Shown one piece after another: positions 1-3,843 of a DNA stretch of 5,035 nt. Every line of letters begins with the position of its first letter. Position 1 is the first letter of the stretch. The stretch is from contig CAMWIF010000222.1 in assembly GCA_947174225.1 (NCBI GenBank), forward strand, positions 1 through 5,035. The letters are read 5' to 3'. A model generated the notes under the pieces. That model saw only the letters and a list, made by a program, of their open reading frames with translations, was not told the DNA's origin and ran no database searches. Made by a program: the position numbers and the translations under genes. This DNA comes from an uncultured Porphyromonadaceae bacterium. GTDB lineage: Bacteria; Bacteroidota; Bacteroidia; Bacteroidales; Muribaculaceae.

Positions 1-190
1 AAAGTTGTTGCTCTACCTTATTGAGAAGTGTGGGACACTTCTTTGAGTGTGTGGCATGCTCACGGTCTAAAATGGTCGAGGCATAGCTACCGACTTCCAA
101 GTAGATGTGTCGGAGGGTCAGCAACTCGTCAGTTGGCGTGGTCGCTGAGATGCGGTAGTTCAGGATCCTTTCGGGAAGAGCTATGCTCAT
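1..190 (-). CDS. Hypothetical protein, 3' end beyond window (partial)
   Basis: An ATG at 190-188 opens a frame that reads leftward for 63 codons without a stop until the window edge, so the gene is cut off at its 3' end. The visible protein begins MSIALPERIL and is soluble-looking and mixed charged, with no signal peptide or membrane segment. Residues 20-33 (TDELLTLRHIYLEV) look helical. It lies 29 bp downstream of the NusG-like gene on the same strand with no terminator between them, so the two are probably co-transcribed. In Bacteroides capsule operons the gene after upxY is usually upxZ, an inhibitor of non-cognate UpxY proteins. The position here is the same, but I cannot recognise an UpxZ signature in 63 residues. 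No function is assigned. Coding is supported by the open frame, sensible composition and operon position; no clear Shine-Dalgarno sequence is visible. Confidence 0.6.
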   Translation of the reverse strand, partial: MSIALPERILNYRISATTPTDELLTLRHIYLEVGSYASTILDREHATHSKKCPTLLNKVEQQL

Positions 191-219
191 ATGGATAATT
201 TTATGAGGTAGCGATGGTT

Positions 220-1236
220 TTATGAGACTACGGAGGTTTCCGGAGAGAGGTAATAGCCATATTCTGCCATCAACATCTGCTGCGCCTTCGAGGTAGCTTT
301 AAGAGGCTGAAGGCTATTATAAGATATAGTGAGATGCACCTTGTCTTTTTTGAGCACGGACAGAACCAGGTTGATTAAGCCCTTTGTCCATTCATTTGTG
401 ACAGAGTCCTTGACACGCTCGAATTTCATCATTGCCTTCTCTGCGTCCGTGGCGTTGCCGATTATGTGGTTGGCGACGTAGAGGAGAATCTGCAGCCGGG
501 CATCGAGCTTGCGGTTGTTGAGCTTCACAACCTCCATACGTCCGCAGAAAACAGCCAGCTTCGCGGCGAGTGAGGTGGAAAGCGCCTCGCTATTGTCGTA
601 GTGCCGGAGTGCCTTCAGCAGATGCGGCACGAAGGCGTCTATCTGGTCGTTGGCTCGGGTGGAATTCTTCGAGAACTCCAGCACACGCACGTCGCTCACT
701 TTAACATTGAAAGCCATCGTTCCAACCTTGTTATACACGTTGAGCACGATGTTGCCTGTCTTGCTCTTGGCGTTGGGCATGTAGATTCCGACAAGTCCGG
801 GAAAATCCCCCTTCACCACCTCCACCAAGTCGCCGTCCTCAAGGTCCACATCGTCAATGGGGAAGTACGGGAGGCAGTTCTTGTAGGCACGGGCAATCGT
901 CATGAAGTGCGACATCCGGCGGTCGTCAATCACCGCATACCGGTCGGCACTGCCATGGTCAATCAAGAAAGAGAAGCCGTTGGGCTGGCCACACAGTGCC
1001 TTCACTTCACTGAAATTACCCCTCACAAAGACGTAGTGGAAAGCGAGGCTGACCGTCCTGAATTTCAATTCCCCCTGACGTTCCTCCCTGACCACATATG
1101 TGGGTGCGAAAAGCTCCAGCTCCGTGCCGTTTGCCGCGTTGAAACGGTCAACAGCCCTCTGCGCAGTGTCCCGCAATGAGGGGCTGATATGATTGAGAAC
1201 ATACCAGCAGAGATTTTCACTCGACTCAGAGGACAT
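220..1236 (-). CDS. NusG-family (UpxY-like) transcription antiterminator with C-terminal extension
   Basis: This is a 338-residue protein. Residues 10-125 fit a NusG N-terminal (NGN) domain: it opens with the typical WYVLNH at 11-16 and has FHYVFVRGN at 66-74, the usual Y-x-F-V-R strand. Residues 133-152 (DLEDGDLVEVVKGDFPGLVG, with the G-D-x-V-x-V and G-x-F-x-G pattern) form a KOW motif. NusG proteins bind RNA polymerase and ribosome or termination factors; Bacteroidales UpxY paralogues act on one specific operon to overcome early termination. General NusG and UpxY proteins are about 170-190 residues, whereas here about 150 further residues (190-338) follow the KOW domain. They look helical and match no family I know. 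The ATG at 1236 is chosen because WYVL follows ten residues later, as in relatives. A 63-codon open frame lies 29 bp downstream. Upstream is the candidate invertible promoter. Family call firm; target operon unknown. Confidence 0.85.
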   Translation of the reverse strand: MSSESSENLCWYVLNHISPSLRDTAQRAVDRFNAANGTELELFAPTYVVREERQGELKFRTVSLAFHYVFVRGNFSEVKALCGQPNGFSFLIDHGSADRYAVIDDRRMSHFMTIARAYKNCLPYFPIDDVDLEDGDLVEVVKGDFPGLVGIYMPNAKSKTGNIVLNVYNKVGTMAFNVKVSDVRVLEFSKNSTRANDQIDAFVPHLLKALRHYDNSEALSTSLAAKLAVFCGRMEVVKLNNRKLDARLQILLYVANHIIGNATDAEKAMMKFERVKDSVTNEWTKGLINLVLSVLKKDKVHLTISYNSLQPLKATSKAQQMLMAEYGYYLSPETSVVS

Positions 1237-1292
1237 AAAGAAAGTAAGGGGTGTTCTCTCACTTAGCTTGTCAAATCACATCCTACTATCAA

Positions 1293-1376
1293 TCAGCATA
1301 GTACAACGATGCAATTTGCAAACTTCCGAAAAAAGTCACCCCATTTTCTAAGGATGACTTTTAAGCATCTCTTCAT
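1293..1376 (-). CDS. Possible 27-codon leader peptide ORF upstream of the NusG-like gene
   Basis: An ATG inside the left palindrome (1376-1374) opens a 27-codon frame ending in TGA at 1295-1293, 56 bp before the NusG-like start. The peptide begins MKRCLKVILRKW and is rich in Lys, Arg and hydrophobic residues. It would be translated only if a promoter inside 1384-1551 fired leftward, which is the state expected after inversion. In that state the ATG would lie 21 nt past the -7 box. There is no Shine-Dalgarno sequence and no homology that I recognise. It could be a leader peptide coupling translation to antitermination, or simply a chance ORF. Confidence 0.2.
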   Translation of the reverse strand: MKRCLKVILRKWGDFFRKFANCIVVLC

Positions 1377-1387
1377 AAGAGATTTGG
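1360..1387. repeat. Left copy of the switch repeat (palindromic recombination-site candidate)
   Basis: The core 1367-1383 is a dyad: ATCTCTT, a three-base centre CAT, then AAGAGAT. It is the exact reverse complement of the core at 1552-1568, so the two cores form 17-bp perfect inverted repeats. The flanks TTTAAG (1360-1365) and TTGG (1384-1387) also occur around the right copy, but in direct orientation; 24 of 28 positions match the right copy. A short asymmetric centre between symmetric arms is what a site-specific recombinase site could look like. It may alternatively be a regulator site or an RNA hairpin. Confidence 0.75.
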
Positions 1388-1503
1388 GTAAAATGTAAGA
1401 TATTGATAATTAAATGTTTGCCATCCCTGGATTTTCTAAATTGCTAAACATTTGTTGTAAAAATTGAGCTACAGAAGTAAAAATCAGTAAAAATTTTATT
1501 CGT

Positions 1504-1523
1504 AATTTGGTAATTATCAAATT
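1504..1523. promoter_or_regulatory. Imperfect 20-bp palindrome over the -33 box
   Basis: The sequence AATTTGGTAATTATCAAATT is a dyad with a single mismatched pair (positions 7 and 14), centred on TAATTA. It contains the -33 TTTG of the switch promoter. A protein bound here would compete with RNA polymerase, so it could be an operator. The high AT content means a chance palindrome is possible. Confidence 0.35.
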
Positions 1524-1537
1524 ATTTAGTAATTTTG
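1506..1537 (+). promoter_or_regulatory. Bacteroidota-type promoter reading rightward inside the switch segment
   Basis: The -33 TTTG (1506-1509) and the -7 TAATTTTG (1530-1537, followed by C) are separated by 20 bp. This is a full match to the Bacteroidota primary-sigma consensus TTTG...TAnnTTTG. The start of transcription would fall near 1544. In the orientation shown it points away from the NusG-like gene, towards a 26-codon ORF and then head-on into the rloAB operon. Confidence 0.6.
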
Positions 1538-1544
1538 CTTAAAA

Positions 1545-1572
1545 TTTAAGTATCTCTTATGAAGAGATTTGG
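1545..1572. repeat. Right copy of the switch repeat (palindromic recombination-site candidate)
   Basis: The core 1552-1568 is a dyad: ATCTCTT, the centre ATG, then AAGAGAT. It is the exact reverse complement of the core at 1367-1383. Flanks TTTAAG (1545-1550) and TTGG (1569-1572) repeat those of the left copy in direct orientation. The centre is flipped (ATG against CAT) while the flanks are not. This is the pattern expected if recombination within the dyads has exchanged the inner flanks. Confidence 0.75.
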
Positions 1573-1639
1573 ACGTTTGCTAAACAAAATAGCACCTAAT
1601 CTCCCCTTAAAAAGCAATATCACCCACGACCTCTACTAA
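1559..1639 (+). CDS. Possible 26-codon ORF downstream of the rightward switch promoter
   Basis: The ATG at 1559-1561 is the centre of the right palindrome, 21 nt past the -7 box. The frame runs 26 codons to TAA at 1637-1639 and begins MKRFGRLLNKIAPNL, a basic, partly amphipathic peptide. It shares its first three codons with the leftward ORF at 1376-1293, because both start inside the repeat. No Shine-Dalgarno sequence is visible and I recognise no family. It may be a chance ORF. Confidence 0.2.
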   Translation: MKRFGRLLNKIAPNLPLKSNITHDLY

Positions 1640-1706
1640 CTCTACAACACCACCCATTACTCCTACCGAATCCCAGCACCACCAACGACCCCTACCAAAT
1701 CTATAA
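1618..1706. repeat. Three degenerate ~30-bp tandem repeats in a C-rich, G-poor block
   Basis: Units at 1618-1647, 1648-1676 and 1677-1706 share a pattern of CAC-CAC-CC followed by CGA-C-C-CTA-CC-AAT-CTA. The first and third agree at about 23 of 30 positions, and the second is more diverged. The surrounding stretch 1601-1710 has about 45 C but only 5 G on the plus strand, a strong skew. Being downstream of the rloAB terminator, it may be untranscribed or lie in the rightward transcript from the switch promoter. No coding frame is evident. The remaining gap 1757-1888 shows only the hairpin at 1807-1852. Confidence 0.4.
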
Positions 1707-1756
1707 TAAAACAAACAAGGCTCCATTCGCACTATACCAAGCGCAAATGAAGCCTT
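1702..1756 (-). terminator. Intrinsic terminator of the rloA-rloB operon
   Basis: Arms 1743-1756 and 1717-1730 form a 14-bp stem around a 12-nt loop. In minus-strand RNA all 14 positions pair, two as G-U wobbles; on the plus strand those two are C-A mismatches. The stem is followed on the minus strand by GTTTGTTTTATTATAG (1716-1701), a U-rich tail. Strand-specific pairing plus the one-sided tail point to termination of leftward transcription, about 150 bp past the rloB stop. It would also shield the switch region from rloAB read-through. Confidence 0.75.
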
Positions 1757-1806
1757 ACCGACATCTTCCCCAAACCTATTCCTTATCTATTAATCTTTAC
1801 CACCCA

Positions 1807-1852
1807 TAACCGAGAGAACGCCATACAATCCAATCCTACACCCTCTCAGTTA
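1807..1852 (-). other. Hairpin in the rloB 3' untranslated region
   Basis: TAACCGAGAG (1807-1816) pairs with CTCTCAGTTA (1843-1852). The one mismatch becomes a G-U pair in minus-strand RNA, so the stem is 10 bp with a 26-nt loop. No U-tract follows, so it is unlikely to terminate alone. It lies between the rloB stop and the terminator and could stabilise the mRNA end. Confidence 0.35.
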
Positions 1853-1888
1853 CTGAATAACCGGTGGGAGGAAATCATATTGTCCAAG

Positions 1889-1926
1889 AAGTTGCTTTAG
1901 GAATTAAGTTGCTTTAGGAATTAAGT
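1889..1926. repeat. 17-bp tandem duplication spanning the rloB stop codon
   Basis: GTTGCTTTAGGAATTAA occurs at 1891-1907 and again immediately at 1908-1924, with period-17 identity extending from 1889 to 1926. The length is not a multiple of three. The rloB frame therefore enters the second copy in another phase and meets TAA at 1906-1904. Confidence 0.95.
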
Positions 1927-2491
1927 AGTGCGAAGAGTTTATGAGGTTAGAATATGATTCTCCCTCTTCACCAATGGCAGCGGCATTACTTATAGCCGTT
2001 GCCAGTTTATTATCTGCCAGTAGGTTTGCAACCCAGTTCACTTTGGAGAGAAATATCTGCTGTTTGCTGAAGTTGGGAAGATAGCGATGCAGAGCGGTTA
2101 TCACATCATCAGATGTGGCGAAATAGCGATTTGTATTGATATAATGGAGCAAGAACCAAAACTCAATCGATGGCATACTCTCGCAAATGATAACCGACGG
2201 ATTATTGGCATAGCGTTGACACATAGACTCAAATTTGGCTTTATCAGCCTGATGTATGCGTTTAACATCAACATCGAATATACACACGGCAATACCATCG
2301 TCTGCCAACACTCGCTCTACCTGACGTTGAATATCATCAATATTTTGTTCGGTGAAGTTACGGGGTCTGCAAACGTAGTTATAGCCGTTGAGACTTTTAA
2401 GGTGGGTAAAATAGAATCTTTCGGTCGCTCCTTCACCAATAATTGTAATCGCCGGATTCTTCAGCTTGCGCTCTTTGATCTTTCTTGCCAT
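1904..2491 (-). CDS. rloB: RloB-family protein with TOPRIM-like motifs
   Basis: This 195-residue protein fits the RloB family (restriction-linked ORF B). Seen: an N-terminal strand then EGATERFYF (residues 20-28, with Glu20 and Glu24); an acidic strand CIFDVDVK (70-77, Asp73 and Asp75); and MPSIEFWFLLHY (106-117), the family's hallmark P-x-x-E-x-W-F-L-L-H. The E followed by DxD resembles a metal-binding TOPRIM nuclease core; that it cleaves nucleic acid is inference. By analogy with AAA15-TOPRIM pairs such as PARIS (AriA/AriB), it is probably an effector held or triggered by the adjoining ATPase. The ATG at 2491 follows the rloA stop by two bases (TAA-TT-ATG), giving translational coupling. 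Length is about normal for the family. The C-terminus is set by a 17-bp duplication. No signal peptide, so cytoplasmic. Confidence 0.85.
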   Translation of the reverse strand: MARKIKERKLKNPAITIIGEGATERFYFTHLKSLNGYNYVCRPRNFTEQNIDDIQRQVERVLADDGIAVCIFDVDVKRIHQADKAKFESMCQRYANNPSVIICESMPSIEFWFLLHYINTNRYFATSDDVITALHRYLPNFSKQQIFLSKVNWVANLLADNKLATAISNAAAIGEEGESYSNLINSSHYLIPKAT

Positions 2492-2493
2492 AA

Positions 2494-3675
2494 TTACAAT
2501 ACGTTGGGAAGTGCGCCGAAACGACCGTTCATATATGCGCGGTGGATGGATGAGAGTTTGTTTAGTCCTTTGAAGTCAACGAGAGAAAATAACTGCGAGC
2601 TGCCGTCCTTACCTTTCTCCGTAAACCATACTGAATCTTTACCAAAAATATCGTCAATGTCTTTCAGGATAGGGTCATAGTGGGTTGACACAAGTAGCTG
2701 CGACTGATTACCCGGTGTATTGACAAATTTAGAAAGTATATACTCCATCAAATTAGGATGCATCGATGCCTCAATTTCATCAACACACAGGAATGCCTGA
2801 CGATTAAGCTGCTCATAGATCATTGACTCAAGCTCCACCATCCTCTTTGTGCCTTTACTCTGGCAAGTCTCCGGAAGAACATAATCCTCTGTGCCGTCGG
2901 TGTTCTCTACTTTATGTCCAAAAAGAGCTGCCATCTTCTGTATCTTAATATCAGAGATATTGAAGTCTGCCTCCTTTGCAAATTGCAGAAGATATTCACG
3001 GAATTCTTCACTGTCTGCAATGTGCCTTTTGGCATCATTGGAAAGAATGGAAAGAGAACTGCTCTGTAAAGGCAGAATACGGTTATCAATCCATCGGCGC
3101 ATATTATCAAGATATGCCACCGACACATTGACTTTCTTCAAAGTAGCGAGAAGCGACATATTGCGCAGGCAATTTATGGTCATCACATCAATCTCAGCTT
3201 GCGAAAGCTTGACGACAGCAGGATTGAAATTCAACTTGGAAATACCTCCTACATCTTCCCGGCAAAACACTTTTGTCGGACGAGTGGAGAGATATACAAG
3301 GAGCGACTCCCGGCAAACTTTTTCAGGGTTTACCTTGAGCTTATACCAATAGCGAAGCCCATCGGCATAGAATTTCAATTCAAATTCCGTATCGAAAGAC
3401 AGAGAATTTTTCCGTAATAAAAATGGCTGCACATCCGTACCGTCGTCATTGGTTGAAGGCAGAGTGTTCCAAAACTTACGGAGAAACTCCAACGCATCAA
3501 GCAGATTTGACTTACCACTGGCATTGGCACCAAGCACAACGGCAAAGCGTAGCAGTTTCACACCGTCGGGCATAGTTACAGTGCTATTATAGCGGTCATC
3601 TTCCGACGGTTCAAAACTTAGTTCCACTTCATCACGAAATGACTTGAAATTCCGTATTTTCAGCTCTTGTATCAT
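2494..3675 (-). CDS. rloA: RloA-like AAA15-family (ABC/SMC-type) ATPase
   Basis: This 393-residue protein begins MIQELKIRNFKSFRD, the standard opening of RecF/SMC-like AAA15 ATPases, which fixes the start at 3675. Seen motifs: Walker A GANASGKSN (49-57), a signature-like SKGTKRM (273-279), Walker B FLCVDE (295-300, Asp299 and Glu300), a D-loop-like EASMHP (302-307) and the switch histidine in STHYD (330-334, His332). It ends YMNGRFGALPNVL, close to the usual C-terminus of this group. All catalytic elements are present, so it should be an active cytoplasmic ATPase. The family supplies the sensor or scaffold half of several phage-defence modules (AbiEii-unrelated RloA, PARIS AriA). Here it is the first gene of a two-gene operon with rloB, under its own promoter at 3728-3697. 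No restriction-modification genes occur in the window. Confidence 0.88.
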   Translation of the reverse strand: MIQELKIRNFKSFRDEVELSFEPSEDDRYNSTVTMPDGVKLLRFAVVLGANASGKSNLLDALEFLRKFWNTLPSTNDDGTDVQPFLLRKNSLSFDTEFELKFYADGLRYWYKLKVNPEKVCRESLLVYLSTRPTKVFCREDVGGISKLNFNPAVVKLSQAEIDVMTINCLRNMSLLATLKKVNVSVAYLDNMRRWIDNRILPLQSSSLSILSNDAKRHIADSEEFREYLLQFAKEADFNISDIKIQKMAALFGHKVENTDGTEDYVLPETCQSKGTKRMVELESMIYEQLNRQAFLCVDEIEASMHPNLMEYILSKFVNTPGNQSQLLVSTHYDPILKDIDDIFGKDSVWFTEKGKDGSSQLFSLVDFKGLNKLSSIHRAYMNGRFGALPNVL

Positions 3676-3696
3676 ATTAGATGCTATTTAATAACG

Positions 3697-3728
3697 CAAA
3701 GATAACGATAAAGACCAAAAAAACCAAA
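3697..3728 (-). promoter_or_regulatory. Bacteroidota-type promoter of the rloA-rloB operon
   Basis: On the minus strand, TTTG (3728-3725) and TATCTTTG (3704-3697, followed by C) are separated by exactly 20 bp, a full consensus match. Transcription should start near 3690, giving a short leader of about 15 nt before the rloA ATG at 3675. No Shine-Dalgarno sequence is visible in that leader. Confidence 0.7.
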
Positions 3729-3750
3729 ATCATAATCGAATTGATATAGT

Positions 3751-3799
3751 ATTTTGATTGTCTAATTGGAGTAATTTGCCCCAATTAGACAATCAAAAT
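3751..3799. repeat. Perfect 19-bp inverted repeat between the GH63 gene and rloA
   Basis: ATTTTGATTGTCTAATTGG (3751-3769) and its exact reverse complement (3781-3799) flank an 11-base loop. The arms contain only 5 G/C in 19, and no U-tract follows on either strand, so it is not a textbook intrinsic terminator. It begins 44 bp past the GH63 stop and ends 22 bp upstream of the rloA -33 box. It may terminate or stabilise the GH63 transcript, or bind a regulator of rloAB. Confidence 0.8.
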
Positions 3800-3843
3800 C
3801 TTCAAATCATCCGGTATGAAATAATATACGGCTTATTTTTCAG

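Larger units (their letters stand above)
1384..1551. promoter_or_regulatory. Candidate invertible promoter segment (inverton), 168 bp between inverted repeats
   Basis: This very AT-rich, non-coding segment is bounded by 17-bp perfect inverted repeats. It contains one consensus Bacteroidota promoter, pointing right (TTTG 1506-1509, TAATTTTG 1530-1537). Leftward I find only a poor -7 match without a -33 box. If the segment inverted, the -7 box would map to 1405-1398 on the minus strand and drive the NusG-like gene with a leader of roughly 155 nt. Size, repeat length and position before a UpxY-like gene fit the known phase-variable capsule promoters of Bacteroides. The repeat is not the capsule-type sequence I know. 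Inversion itself is inferred, not seen. Confidence 0.6.

Noticed and set aside
601..1179. A long plus-strand open frame of 192 codons
   Set aside because: It is antisense to the NusG-like gene, whose NGN and KOW motifs are clear; the plus-strand product is His/Val-rich and resembles no family.
1390..1397. A leftward -7 box (TACATTTT) for the NusG-like gene in the present orientation
   Set aside because: The final G is missing and no TTTG lies about 20 bp upstream, so support is too weak to call a promoter.
1412..1453. An 8-bp inverted repeat (AAATGTTT at 1412-1419, AAACATTT at 1446-1453) as alternative switch ends
   Set aside because: It is short, in very AT-rich DNA, and has no conserved flanks, so chance is a good explanation.
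1441..1586. A direct repeat TTGCTAAACA at 1441-1450 and 1577-1586
   Set aside because: A 10-bp match in AT-rich sequence with no further structure; it may matter to the switch but cannot be supported.
1618..1706. A CRISPR array
   Set aside because: The units abut without spacers, are only moderately alike, and no cas genes are present.
2087..2680. A plus-strand open frame of 197 codons
   Set aside because: It lies antisense across rloB and the end of rloA, both of which have clear family motifs; no promoter or family match was seen.
3751..3799. Terminal inverted repeats of an insertion sequence
   Set aside because: Only 11 bases separate the arms, there is no transposase and no flanking target duplication was seen.
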